From: a virus
IMG/VR virus record: IMGVR_UViG_3300009506_000180
Location: 1-24,775 of that record
Length of the DNA: 24,775 nt
Strand: one strand, 5' to 3'
Of this stretch, positions 13,701-21,433 are shown in pieces. The notes beneath the pieces were generated by a model, which worked only from the letters and a program-made list of their open reading frames with translations, was not told the origin of the DNA and ran no database searches. How positions within the stretch are numbered: position 1 is the stretch's first letter; each line of letters opens with the position of its first letter. Made by a program: the position numbers and the translations under genes.

Positions 13701-14477
13701 AAGAAGTGGGCATCTGAGTTTCTTGAGATGATGTTTGGGAAAAAAGGTCAAGAGACGGCAATCGCTCGAATATTGAAAATGACCGAAACAGGCGCTGACA
13801 TTGTAAAGTTCGGCCAAGAAGCTGGTGCTGAAATGCAAAAGGCGTACAGCAAAGCAGGTGGAGAAGACTTTTATACAGATTATTGGAAACAAGCCGAAAA
13901 ACGTCAAGCCGATAGAGATAAAGCATACACTGCCACAATGGACGCAATAAGAAGAGGTGCGAAATCAGATGTCGGAGAAGCTTATGGCGGAATAGTAGAA
14001 GCAGGAAAACGGAAAAAAGCTGTAGGTAGTTCCGTGGAACAAGAACGAATGAATATTCTCACAGGGTTGGGAAATAAAATTCGAGACACTGGGTACTTGC
14101 TTGATCAACAATCAAAACAAATGGATGAACAAGCACGAAGAGCTACAGAAGAATCCAGAAGATTTCGGCAAAAAGAAAATGCAGCATCTACAGTAGTATC
14201 TCCGGAAGAGACTGGTGATAACAATACGGGAACACGACGGAACAAGAAAAATAGAAATGCAGCAGTAACAACCCCTGTCCCTACAGAAAGCAGATATGAT
14301 CAATCTGCAGATCAATCCAGTTATCATTCTGCAATGGATCACAGGATTGCGGCATTATCGAATGCAATGGCTGACTTCGTGAAAGATCCCTTGCAGGTCA
14401 AGGTTGTTTTTACTGACAGAAAATTATCTAAGATGCTTGGGAATGTTGAAACTGCATATGATAGGGCTGTGGGCTAA
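10755..14477 (+). CDS. Tape measure protein
   Basis: At 1240 residues this is the longest gene, directly after the assembly-chaperone pair and before the baseplate genes, as is typical of tape measure proteins. Very good ribosome site (AAGGAGGAG). The protein is almost all helical and Ala/Gly/Lys-rich. It has a hydrophobic block at about 471-528 (Pro-Leu-Gly-Pro-Ile-Ala-Pro and Leu-Pro-Gly-Ala-Ala-Ile-Phe-Ala-Gly), another at about 944-962, and a polar Gln/Arg/Glu-rich coiled C-terminus. Residues 579-686 are four 27-residue tandem repeats starting Ile-Pro-Phe, Ile-Pro-Phe, Ile-Asp-Phe and Ile-Asp-Trp, with a 16-residue partial copy at 563. The protein spans the tube lumen, sets tail length and usually takes part in DNA entry. 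No lysozyme or peptidase motif was recognised. Confidence 0.95.
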   Translation: MALNFGGLGFSFSATDKDGTKNTEDFRSSVNGLWEDLTRVATGSVAVGKKITTGFGAIASKGKGAFSSVSSMIGDIVSSAMDPKLDSALSSQFAQFDKSFSQLTAGMKLTEQESRRLKKVGSIALGLNEDMEAAAKSVLTFEKQGIDLVKVLGSNGLEGAMKDLTKATAVYGVEGEQLAIIMAGLVKGHGMSEERVGSLADKIVSIGKHFNIGTEAIQSWPSIFEAVDKAGADFGKKITTDEVENLTLSIVKMGAGLKESLGMTGQQGMEIARNMFDTMSKERMNIIDLFRGTGGELGDLAQRLMESGDDVQGVFDTMFSGDPIKMLEMFSNMATEAEKRGGDMGVAYQRLIAGLSAAGLDPSVLYAAQGAWGSVQKQMEQLPGVIAKSEGAFVRIANQAHKTGRSAQESWDFMIANMQAKMYQLSNKDIRQWTKTMSTGFSTTYGKVKALSEDAGPIGELTRKMLLASRVGVSAFLPSLGPIAPMLSNIASSALPVMTAMGSMGLRFGTLGKMLLPGAAIFAGFKLLREGPAKAMETLRGYGDGIQKHFGGTINTIVNMIKDIDFKMLFTNAIELIQQIPFGRIFDIGTKAAGALFESLQEALSKIPFDKIFDTASGAFSGLVNTLFGSLSKIDFGGIGGTIGRILHSLGSAIGSALQKIDWSTVLRGTFDFIGNIFSGVGEMFISIFAGGSEKKIIKGAKGFVQGPLKAGIGDAFIVVLKGLKTIALSFMKSVWSGLFSADSISDAVGKVVKVIIGGFAVMTIASKKFRGSMFSAFRDKGMIGGMKAFGKSFKGVMKSMKAALGPMALIMGAMEALEQAKVRAQNAAKIMADSTITEINKTTLAAEQGFTGILKTVDAMLMGIPSMIGESMGLSEDHVSGFYHSMVASAEKGIAYIANGFMLIPDIASAAAGLAVLKVTDAWNSILYKAEVMWDGLKAGWHTVVGGITLAISLIVSSVKDTFATMADHVLYPFERIGHELKKWASEFLEMMFGKKGQETAIARILKMTETGADIVKFGQEAGAEMQKAYSKAGGEDFYTDYWKQAEKRQADRDKAYTATMDAIRRGAKSDVGEAYGGIVEAGKRKKAVGSSVEQERMNILTGLGNKIRDTGYLLDQQSKQMDEQARRATEESRRFRQKENAASTVVSPEETGDNNTGTRRNKKNRNAAVTTPVPTESRYDQSADQSSYHSAMDHRIAALSNAMADFVKDPLQVKVVFTDRKLSKMLGNVETAYDRAVG

Positions 14478-14479
14478 AA

Positions 14480-14785
14480 ATGGCGGTGAAAATCAAAAAA
14501 AATCAATCTCGGTTACGTCATGCTGATTGGGTATCCGCAGATGATATTGAATTTTGGGATAGACCTCATATCCCTGATATTGAGAAAAGTACTGACGACA
14601 TTATTCATGTTGTAAGCGATGGAGAACGCATCGATGCAATTTCTACGAAATATTACAGAGATCCTGCCTTGTGGTGGGTAATTGCGCATGCGAATGATTT
14701 GCGTATTTTACCGATAAGTCTTATTCCTGGCATGAAAATTACGATTCCCGATGTTCGCAAACTTCGGAAAGGAATTCTCATCTGA
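14480..14785 (+). CDS. Baseplate wedge protein, gp53/LysM-like
   Basis: The 101-residue product starts 2 bases after the tape measure stop. Its C-terminal part reads Asp-Gly-Glu-Arg-Ile-Asp-Ala-Ile-Ser-Thr-Lys-Tyr-Tyr-Arg-Asp-Pro-Ala-Leu-Trp-Trp-Val-Ile-Ala, then Asn-Asp-Leu and Ile-Pro-Gly-Met-Lys-Ile-Thr-Ile-Pro. This is the pattern of the LysM-like domain in T4 gp53-type wedge proteins and in the small LysM proteins next to phage spike/hub genes. In baseplates it joins wedges to the hub; it need not bind peptidoglycan. The stop overlaps the next ATG by one base (TGATG). Confidence 0.87.
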   Translation: MAVKIKKNQSRLRHADWVSADDIEFWDRPHIPDIEKSTDDIIHVVSDGERIDAISTKYYRDPALWWVIAHANDLRILPISLIPGMKITIPDVRKLRKGILI

Positions 14786-16128
14786 TGCCCTATGGATTTC
14801 GTAGTCCTGTTGCTGATGGGAAAATTTGGTCTCCGACTGAAGGAACGGCAGACCTTTCTATTGCGGGAGACAACAAACTTCCGTATGCGGAAAGTGTTGA
14901 AATCGATGAAGGGATTGGAGGGAATTACACTATAAAAGTTACACTTGCAACTCCATATGAGAAAGCAATTGAACTCATTGATGATACGGGATGGTTTCGT
15001 CTAGGGAATACACTTGCGGTTCGATGGGGATACAATGATGGAGATCCCACACATATTAGTGATTGGTATTATGGGTTCATGCTTCCACCAGAACCGGACT
15101 TTAATAGCGAGGAAGTAATCATTACACTTCAAGCCAGGGGATATGAATGGATCATGAATCGGACAGAGAGTGTTCGTGTCTGGGGAACACATGATGCACC
15201 AATGACTTTTGAAGACGTTGCGACAAAAATATCCACCAAGTATGGATTAAGGGCACCAGAATTTCTTTTGTCGACAGACACGCAAAGAAAATATATGCAA
15301 GAAAAACGTGTTGATATGATCCAAGGTGGGCTAACGGATTTCATGTATCTTGCAAATGAAGCATATCTTGCTGGTGTCGAAATGGTCTTTAGGCAAGATC
15401 ACCTTTTGTTTTTAGGTCGCCAAACAGATGCAGAACAGGGGAAGGTCGCATGCGAGTTTCGATTTCGTGGAAAGCCTGATCTTGCAAATAACATATACCC
15501 AATGATGGCATTTCGGCCGAAAAGCTTCGGTCCACTTTTTCTTGCAAAGGCGGGAAGTTATATGGGAGCAAGCTTTGGGTTTCGATCTGATCCTTCAAAA
15601 GAGCCCGAAATGATAGTTGCGAACAATGCAACAGATCAGGCGAACAATCCCGGAGGATCTGACGTACTTACTATAAATGGAGCTGATGGCCCTGCGAACG
15701 AAATAGGCATAAAACAAAGCGTTCTTCATGAAGATGGTGTTGAGGCTGTGAAATTTATGCCTGTCACCATGACTGATAAGGATTTTGACGAACAAGCGAC
15801 ACAACAACTAGATGGAATGCGCGTGGGTGATGCATCTGACCATGGAATAGAAGTTGAAATTGATACTGTTGCCATCCCTACGATCTTCCCGGGACAACAT
15901 GTTCGATTGAGTGGTGTATCACGGTACTTTTCAACGGAATACAAGATAATGCAAAAGACTGTTACTATATCTGGAAACGGTGCGGACATGTCACTTACAT
16001 TGGGATCCAAGGGCCTTCCTGAAGGATTGGAGCAATTAGTGCAGAGAGCGAATGTTTCGAATCAGGGTGAAGTTGAAAACTCAGAAGGAAATGCCCAGGT
16101 AGAACCCAAAGTTGGAGCAACAACCTAA
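14785..16128 (+). CDS. Baseplate hub protein (T4 gp27 / P2 gpD-like)
   Basis: The 447-residue protein lies between the LysM-like and spike genes, with one-base overlaps on both sides. Visible hub features are an N-terminal strand-rich tube-like domain with Val-Glu-Ile-Asp-Glu-Gly-Ile-Gly-Gly-Asn-Tyr (30-50) and Trp-Gly-Tyr, a middle with Arg-Gly-Tyr-Glu-Trp and Met-Tyr-Leu-Ala-Asn-Glu-Ala (190-205), and a C-terminal domain with Pro-Gly-Gln-His-Val-Arg-Leu-Ser-Gly-Val and Tyr-Lys-Ile-Met-Gln-Lys-Thr-Val-Thr-Ile. Proteins of this type trimerise at the tube tip and hold the spike. The last 35 residues are polar and probably disordered. Family call by pattern and context. Confidence 0.78.
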   Translation: MPYGFRSPVADGKIWSPTEGTADLSIAGDNKLPYAESVEIDEGIGGNYTIKVTLATPYEKAIELIDDTGWFRLGNTLAVRWGYNDGDPTHISDWYYGFMLPPEPDFNSEEVIITLQARGYEWIMNRTESVRVWGTHDAPMTFEDVATKISTKYGLRAPEFLLSTDTQRKYMQEKRVDMIQGGLTDFMYLANEAYLAGVEMVFRQDHLLFLGRQTDAEQGKVACEFRFRGKPDLANNIYPMMAFRPKSFGPLFLAKAGSYMGASFGFRSDPSKEPEMIVANNATDQANNPGGSDVLTINGADGPANEIGIKQSVLHEDGVEAVKFMPVTMTDKDFDEQATQQLDGMRVGDASDHGIEVEIDTVAIPTIFPGQHVRLSGVSRYFSTEYKIMQKTVTISGNGADMSLTLGSKGLPEGLEQLVQRANVSNQGEVENSEGNAQVEPKVGATT

Positions 16129-17054
16129 TGGTTACGGCAACTACATTTGTGCTCAATTTGATGAATAAGGGGTTGGAGTATTTCAAGCGATATTATGGTG
16201 TGTACTACGGAATTTGTGAAGATAACGAGGATCCTGAGGAGTCGGGACGCATCCTTGTCAGGGTGCCAGCAGTTACGGGGACATTCGTGCACAGCGTATG
16301 GGCACCACCTATTGCACCATGGGGTGGAGATGGATGTGGTTTTTTTTGTGTCCCAGATAAGAAAGATCCCGTATGGGTAACATTTGAGAACGGAAATAAA
16401 AATTGTCCCCAATGGATGGGCGGATGGTGGCCGAAGACGAAGGAAAAAGCGTTTGCAGATGGATTGTCTCCGTATACCGATGGGAAACCGTCGAAACGTA
16501 TTTTCAAAACAAAAGCAGGACATGAACTTAGTTTTGAAGATAATGCAGATGCACAATCAGTAAAATTGCTTTGGCACGATGCTGCACAAGACACAACGTC
16601 GTCGTTGATATTTGATAACGAAGGAACTATTTCTCTTGAGACACATAAGGGATCTGTCCTTGAAATGCGCTCCACAGATGATGACGAGCAAAATATCCTT
16701 ACTGATCCTCATGGAAATACAATCATTCAGGACGCAGACGGTGTGCGCATCATGGATGTCAATGATAATATCGTAGAACTCAAATCAGATCTTCTCCAAC
16801 TTCTTGGTGCAAAAAATATTGTTTTGGATTCTGATTTCATTGGTTTAACTGCAGATAGTATTGAGGCAGGGAATAACCCTACTGATATGGTCATAAAGGG
16901 AGATACATTTTTGGATTGGATTACACAGTCTTTGAAAGTATTTTTGACAACACATACGCACCCCACACCTGTAGGACCCAGTGGACCGAGTGCAAACCCA
17001 TTTACGGAACCTATTGCTAATCTTGTGTTGTCAGGGGTGGTAAAGGTGGAATAG
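16128..17054 (+). CDS. Baseplate central spike protein (gp5 / gpV-like)
   Basis: ATG 16128 overlaps the hub stop by one base (TAATG), with GGAG 9 bases upstream. Residues about 22-110 form an OB-fold-like domain (Tyr-Gly-Val-Tyr-Tyr-Gly-Ile-Cys, Gly-Arg-Ile-Leu-Val-Arg-Val-Pro, Val-Trp-Val-Thr-Phe-Glu-Asn-Gly), as in T4 gp5, P2 gpV and VgrG. Residues 130-260 show the short alternating strands and Asp/Gly turns of a triple-stranded beta-helix (Gly-His-Glu-Leu-Ser-Phe-Glu-Asp, Gly-Asn-Thr-Ile-Ile-Gln-Asp). Near the end is Thr-His-Thr-His-Pro-Thr-Pro-Val-Gly-Pro-Ser-Gly-Pro. I see no lysozyme domain of the kind T4 gp5 carries. The trimer is the membrane-piercing needle. Confidence 0.87.
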   Translation: MVTATTFVLNLMNKGLEYFKRYYGVYYGICEDNEDPEESGRILVRVPAVTGTFVHSVWAPPIAPWGGDGCGFFCVPDKKDPVWVTFENGNKNCPQWMGGWWPKTKEKAFADGLSPYTDGKPSKRIFKTKAGHELSFEDNADAQSVKLLWHDAAQDTTSSLIFDNEGTISLETHKGSVLEMRSTDDDEQNILTDPHGNTIIQDADGVRIMDVNDNIVELKSDLLQLLGAKNIVLDSDFIGLTADSIEAGNNPTDMVIKGDTFLDWITQSLKVFLTTHTHPTPVGPSGPSANPFTEPIANLVLSGVVKVE

Positions 17055-17058
17055 CACA

Positions 17059-17550
17059 ATGGCATTGGTTGCAGCATCGCTTACAGCAGAATTAACCACT
17101 GTTTTTTCGGGGAGCAATGACAGTGGAGCAATAGCAGCTGACAAAATAGCAACGGCATATGACAATTATTGTAAAACAGCAATGGCTGGGATTGCTGTTC
17201 CTATTTTTACAGGAATGGAAAAAACAGTATTTGCGAATACGCTTGCAGCATCGCTTTCAAGCCCACAAGGAAATGCCAATATCGTAGGGATGGCCTTTCA
17301 AAATGCTGCTATGTCATATTGGATGGTCCCACCAGTGAATTTTTCAGGTGGAGCAGCAATAGGTATGGTATCTGCAATGGCAGGTGTTGCGTCAATTGGT
17401 CCTTCAATAACGACAGCATTGTCAGCTCCAAACGAAGCACCTGTTATTGCTCAATTAATTGCGACCATATTAGACACTGCGACACGAACAGTGCTTGTCG
17501 CATTTACAGCCCCCTTGCCGGTTCCTCCTCCTCCGGCACCGTTGGCCTAG
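17059..17550 (+). CDS. Unknown Ala-rich baseplate-region protein with Pro-rich tail, 163 aa
   Basis: The product is rich in Ala, Val, Ile and Gly, with several moderately hydrophobic helices and a repeated Ala-Ala-Ser-Leu motif (6-8 and 63-66). It ends in a compact Pro run (Ala-Pro-Leu-Pro-Val-Pro-Pro-Pro-Pro-Ala-Pro). It lies between the spike and gp25 genes, 4 bases after the first and 10 before the second, so it is probably a baseplate component or assembly factor; no family is recognised. The hydrophobic stretches are rich in Gly/Ala rather than Leu, so they are not clearly membrane spans. It is not a PAAR tip protein by sequence. Confidence 0.65.
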   Translation: MALVAASLTAELTTVFSGSNDSGAIAADKIATAYDNYCKTAMAGIAVPIFTGMEKTVFANTLAASLSSPQGNANIVGMAFQNAAMSYWMVPPVNFSGGAAIGMVSAMAGVASIGPSITTALSAPNEAPVIAQLIATILDTATRTVLVAFTAPLPVPPPPAPLA

Positions 17551-17560
17551 GAGATTGGGT

Positions 17561-17917
17561 ATGCTTACTGGAATAAATGGAACAGGTTGGCCGTGGGGGC
17601 CGGTCCCCGTGGCATCAAAAGACGCAGATGTCGTATCTCACTATATAGTGAGAGTCATCGGTACAATACGGGGCGAGCGAACCATGGACCCAAATTTTGG
17701 GAGTCGCATTAATGAACTTGTTTTCGAAAACAAAGGACCTGCGTTTACAGCACTTATACATCGTGAAATTATGTTACGACTACAAGAACAATTACCTATG
17801 GTAACAGTGTTGAAAATTGACATAAAATACAGTGAAGAGGACAATAAACCAGAAGAGGTTGATGTTTTGTACGAATATAATGGTGATATAGGAAACGCAA
17901 AAGAGGTGCTCCAGTGA
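17561..17917 (+). CDS. Baseplate wedge protein gp25-like (GPW/gp25 family)
   Basis: I start at ATG 17561 with AGGAG at 17549-17553, 7 bases upstream. An in-frame ATG at 17495 would add a poor Arg-rich leader overlapping the previous gene. The 118-residue protein has the family core Arg-Gly-Glu-Arg-Thr-Met-Asp-Pro-Asn-Phe-Gly-Ser-Arg-Ile-Asn-Glu-Leu-Val-Phe-Glu (about 39-58), then a helix with Ile-His-Arg-Glu-Ile and C-terminal strands. The family has a lysozyme-like name but acts structurally, at the base of the sheath and wedge in T4, P2 (gpW), R-pyocins and T6SS. It overlaps the next gene by 4 bases (GTGA). Confidence 0.93.
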   Translation: MLTGINGTGWPWGPVPVASKDADVVSHYIVRVIGTIRGERTMDPNFGSRINELVFENKGPAFTALIHREIMLRLQEQLPMVTVLKIDIKYSEEDNKPEEVDVLYEYNGDIGNAKEVLQ

Positions 17918-20640
17918 TCTTTGAACTTGATGAATTGACATCGCACCCTGAGGACAAAGATCAGTGGTACATGTACTACAATCTCACTGATGACGCATTA
18001 TATATACAAGTGCTTGCGACGACGGATCCTTCTTACCCGCAATGGGAAGAATTCGAAAAAGGAGAGCAGGTTCGAGACTCCATGAGAATAAGCGGGACGC
18101 TGACAAGATCTCAGTATTCCGCAAAGGATTTTCAGACATATAAAGATGAGATTACGGCGAGGATTAAGGAAAAATGGGGCGATTTTTTCAACGCATTTAT
18201 ATCCGCAGATACCACAATTATGCTTGTGGATTATGTGTCTGCGGCTCTTGATCAGTTATCTTGGTATGTTGATAGAGAATCAGATGAATGGTATCTTGGA
18301 CTGGCTCGCATCAAATCAAATATTTCCATTATTGCAGAATCGTTAGGGTACAAATCAAATCCTGCACAGCCCTCGCTGGCTACGCTGAGCGTTGTTCTTC
18401 CAGATGGGCCCTATGCATTTGATGTTCCTTTGAGGAAAGGTCATATCTTCCAGTCTACAAGCGGCATTCCGTTTGAATTGGACAGTGACCAGGTGATTCC
18501 AGCAGGATCTGGAACGGAAGACAATCCATTTTCAATAAATGTGTACCAAGGGCAGACATTTACGGAAGTATTTGCTGCTGATGGGTCACTTAATCCTGTA
18601 TTCAATCTGGGCCTTGTTCCATTGAATTCATTTTTGACTGATAGTCACATGGTTTGTTCTGTAAAGAATGTTGAATGGACGCTAGATGACTTTCTTCCGT
18701 TTGATGATTCTGAAGTTTACGAAGTAAATTTCCTTAGTGATCCTCCGACACTCAAATTTGGGAATAATATTGTAGGAAAAAAGCCAAACCAGGGCGACGA
18801 AATTCGAATTTCGTATGTGACGACTTTGGGTAAAGCGGGGGGGCTTGTTGGCAATGACCAAATAACCTCAAGCGTTACGCCCGTTGTCGTAAATTTTCAA
18901 AGTATTTCCATTGATGTGACAAACGACTTGCCATCATCATCAGGATCAGATCCGGAGTCAAGCGATAGTATCAAAGCGAATGCACCAAAAGCATGGATGG
19001 CTGCAGACAGATTTGTGACAGGAGAAGACATCTCTGCACTTCTTATGAATTATCCCGGTGTGGAAAAAAGTAATGCTATCTCGATTAGAGATATAGAACA
19101 GGATCTCGAATTACAAGGCAAACTTACAGATGTTTCAGATCATGCTACTTCTATAACACAGGCATTGTCTTCTATAGATGATACTCTTGATGTTGCATTA
19201 GGCTATACAGGGCCATCTACTGAAAGCGGAACGATTCTTAATCTTGTCACACAAATTCATGCATCATATCTAACTGCATTGGAAAAAACAGCTGATATTC
19301 TAACGCATACCGCATCTGTGGAGACGGCCAAGACAGATACGTTAGGATATGTTGAGTCTGCACGCAGTCGCATGGGATTTTTGCCTTATAGTGAAATTGT
19401 AGGCAAGGGCGATGGTTCTACAACAAATTTTCAGAAGTATCTGACAATGAAACCCGTCGTTCCAGGTTCATTTTTTATAACAGTTGCGATAGGAGACCCA
19501 TATTTTACAAACGAATCATCTCCAAATGGAGATTGCGATACATATCCCGGGTTCGTCGATGTTTCGACACACACGTTTACAAGTAACGAAATAGGTCGAC
19601 TCATTAGAATCGGATCTGATATGCGGCAAATCGTGAGTTATACGGGAACACGTGCGCGTTATTCTGGGCCACGGATTTACGGGACAAGTCTAATTGTGGA
19701 AATATACAGCGGTGAAATAGCCGGATACGATCAAGGAAATGGAACCGTATCCGGAGTAGGCATTTCATCTGGTACTATTACGTATGGATCTGCAACAACA
19801 TCGCCTACGATAAATATTACTTTTTCTCCGGCCCCATCTGGTGTTTCTGGTTCGTATGGAGCAATCATATTCTGTGCATATCAGTATGAAGATAATAGTA
19901 TGTTGTCTATAATGGATGATCTTGAAACATCTTTGGACACTTTTTCTGATATTGCATCGGATATTGAAGATACAAAGGATGAAATCGATATAAGCATCGA
20001 AGAGATGCATGATGCATCTCTTGCTATAGATACTGCGACAGATTCTGTTGAAACAACAATTGGCACTGCACAGGGACAGATTACAACGGCATTATTGATT
20101 CCTTCTCAATTGTCTGATGATGTTGACACTCTGACTGATTATTTATCTGAAGTTATTAGTAGCGAAGGAAAGGCAAACATTGTTCGTCTCTCCATTCTTC
20201 AGAAAGATTCGAATGGGTTCTACTCCGCACCAACGCAAGCTCTTATGAATGCTGTAAAAGAATATGCTGATGATCGAAGGATTGAAACTGTAAATTACAG
20301 CATCATAAGCGGTGCATATTATATGCTTGCTGTAAGTCTCTCTGTCGAAATAAGTGTATACAAGCAATACTTGTTTGATGATGTCAAAACGGATGTTGAG
20401 ACGGCACTCAATGAACTTTTTAAAGATAGAGATTACGAGGAAGGCTTAATGCGTTCAGACTACTACGGTGTCGTAAAAGGGGTTGACGGCGTCAAGCATG
20501 CAAATATAGAAATTGCAAGTGTTGAATATTATGACGAGGACAATGGAGATACGCCGCCTCAAGTTGATGCTGATGGAAATCTTTTTATAGATTCACAACA
20601 TGTTATTACCAAGGGTGAGTTTTCCATTGTAGAGATATAG
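17914..20640 (+). CDS. Baseplate wedge protein gp6/gpJ-like with inserted coiled-coil stalk and beta tip
   Basis: The start is GTG 17914 with AGAGG about 8 bases upstream. The 908-residue protein has the gp6/baseplate-J N-terminus (Phe-Asn-Ala-Phe, Met-Leu-Val-Asp-Tyr-Val-Ser-Ala-Ala-Leu-Asp, Tyr-Val-Asp-Arg-Glu, then Ile-Ile-Ala-Glu-Ser-Leu-Gly-Tyr). It also has the central Ala-Pro-Lys-Ala-Trp-Met-Ala-Ala-Asp-Arg-Phe-Val-Thr-Gly-Glu-Asp (about 361-376) that typifies the J domain. After Val-Glu-Lys-Ser-Asn-Ala, a long helix (about 403-485), a beta-rich block (about 496-658, with Gly-Asp-Gly-Ser-Thr-Thr-Asn-Phe and Val-Val-Pro-Gly-Ser) and a second helix (about 662-749) are inserted before the usual C-terminal domain resumes. 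These wedges dimerise to form the baseplate iris around the hub. Confidence 0.93.
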   Translation: MIFELDELTSHPEDKDQWYMYYNLTDDALYIQVLATTDPSYPQWEEFEKGEQVRDSMRISGTLTRSQYSAKDFQTYKDEITARIKEKWGDFFNAFISADTTIMLVDYVSAALDQLSWYVDRESDEWYLGLARIKSNISIIAESLGYKSNPAQPSLATLSVVLPDGPYAFDVPLRKGHIFQSTSGIPFELDSDQVIPAGSGTEDNPFSINVYQGQTFTEVFAADGSLNPVFNLGLVPLNSFLTDSHMVCSVKNVEWTLDDFLPFDDSEVYEVNFLSDPPTLKFGNNIVGKKPNQGDEIRISYVTTLGKAGGLVGNDQITSSVTPVVVNFQSISIDVTNDLPSSSGSDPESSDSIKANAPKAWMAADRFVTGEDISALLMNYPGVEKSNAISIRDIEQDLELQGKLTDVSDHATSITQALSSIDDTLDVALGYTGPSTESGTILNLVTQIHASYLTALEKTADILTHTASVETAKTDTLGYVESARSRMGFLPYSEIVGKGDGSTTNFQKYLTMKPVVPGSFFITVAIGDPYFTNESSPNGDCDTYPGFVDVSTHTFTSNEIGRLIRIGSDMRQIVSYTGTRARYSGPRIYGTSLIVEIYSGEIAGYDQGNGTVSGVGISSGTITYGSATTSPTINITFSPAPSGVSGSYGAIIFCAYQYEDNSMLSIMDDLETSLDTFSDIASDIEDTKDEIDISIEEMHDASLAIDTATDSVETTIGTAQGQITTALLIPSQLSDDVDTLTDYLSEVISSEGKANIVRLSILQKDSNGFYSAPTQALMNAVKEYADDRRIETVNYSIISGAYYMLAVSLSVEISVYKQYLFDDVKTDVETALNELFKDRDYEEGLMRSDYYGVVKGVDGVKHANIEIASVEYYDEDNGDTPPQVDADGNLFIDSQHVITKGEFSIVEI

Positions 20641-20656
20641 TAGAGGAGCATTTTTT

Positions 20657-21433
20657 ATGAGTACAACATCATTAGGCATGAAAATTCCAGCAGAATGGGA
20701 TGAATCATGGTATGGGTCGTTTGTTACTGCAATGGGACAGATAGACTCTTTTCTGTTTGCTTCTCTTGAGAATCAAATGGTATGGCTTTCTGGTGGTGGA
20801 GATATTACGCTTGATAGCGACACATTGGAATGGACAGAAGATTTAGTACTCGTTGGCCTCAGCAATGGAGGGACAATAACAGTTGCAGCGGGGACCTTGT
20901 CTAATTTCACATCTGGTTCTATTGCATATGTTACAATTTCACGACCGGGTGGTGGAAGCAGCACTGTTTCTATGCAATCGGCACAAGCACTTTCAGGTAT
21001 CAACGATATCAATAAAATTCCGTTAATTGTGCGCGTTGGAAGTGAATTAGTCGTTCGGAATCGCCAGAATTCTTCTGGCATTGTCACACAAAAAGAAATA
21101 ATTGTTGAAACGGCATCATTGACGACGAGTTCAACAGAAGACAACACAGTTTCAATAGGCGAAGAATCAGGGCTTTTGTGCGGTATAAAAATTGAAGCAT
21201 TGTCGAATTCTACTGATGTTTCCGTTGCGTTATATGCCGATGCTGCGAAAACTGATGCTATCGCGACATATTCGAATGTTGACGGGTATACTTCTGCATA
21301 TGTGAGCAGGGAAACACATGGCCTTATAGAGTTGGAAACAAATGGGGATGTTGTCGTTTCTGTTACGAACAATGATAGTGAGTCTATATTCAAGGTTAGG
21401 CTGAACGTCATGAGTACTCCATCGGTATTATAA
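20657..21433 (+). CDS. Putative baseplate/fibre structural protein, 258 aa
   Basis: AGAGGAG precedes ATG 20657 by 9 bases. The N-terminus (about 1-45) has Lys-Ile-Pro-Ala-Glu-Trp-Asp-Glu and an Ile-Asp-Ser-Phe-Leu-Phe helix. The rest is Ser/Thr/Val/Gly-rich beta sequence: Ile-Thr-Leu-Asp-Ser-Asp-Thr-Leu-Glu-Trp, a Thr-Ile-Thr-Val-Ala-Ala-Gly-Thr-Leu run, then a second beta domain. This is typical of fibre or baseplate appendage proteins placed between the J-like and I-like wedge genes or next to them. The DNA at 21063-21079 forms a 7-base stem hairpin inside the gene, with no T-tract. No specific family is recognised. Confidence 0.7.
   Translation: MSTTSLGMKIPAEWDESWYGSFVTAMGQIDSFLFASLENQMVWLSGGGDITLDSDTLEWTEDLVLVGLSNGGTITVAAGTLSNFTSGSIAYVTISRPGGGSSTVSMQSAQALSGINDINKIPLIVRVGSELVVRNRQNSSGIVTQKEIIVETASLTTSSTEDNTVSIGEESGLLCGIKIEALSNSTDVSVALYADAAKTDAIATYSNVDGYTSAYVSRETHGLIELETNGDVVVSVTNNDSESIFKVRLNVMSTPSVL

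Noticed and set aside
16340-16347. Run of eight T's in the spike gene as a frameshift site
   Set aside because: The spike OB-domain continues sensibly in the original frame (Gly-Phe-Phe-Cys-Val-Pro), and the alternative frames end soon without a recognisable product.
16128-17054. Lysozyme domain in the spike protein as in T4 gp5
   Set aside because: The OB-like domain passes directly into beta-helix repeats, with no room for a lysozyme domain and no catalytic Glu-x8-Asp/Cys-x5-Thr pattern.
21063-21079. GCCAGAA-TTC-TTCTGGC hairpin as a terminator
   Set aside because: It lies inside a coding region, has no T-tract after it, and the same operon clearly continues.
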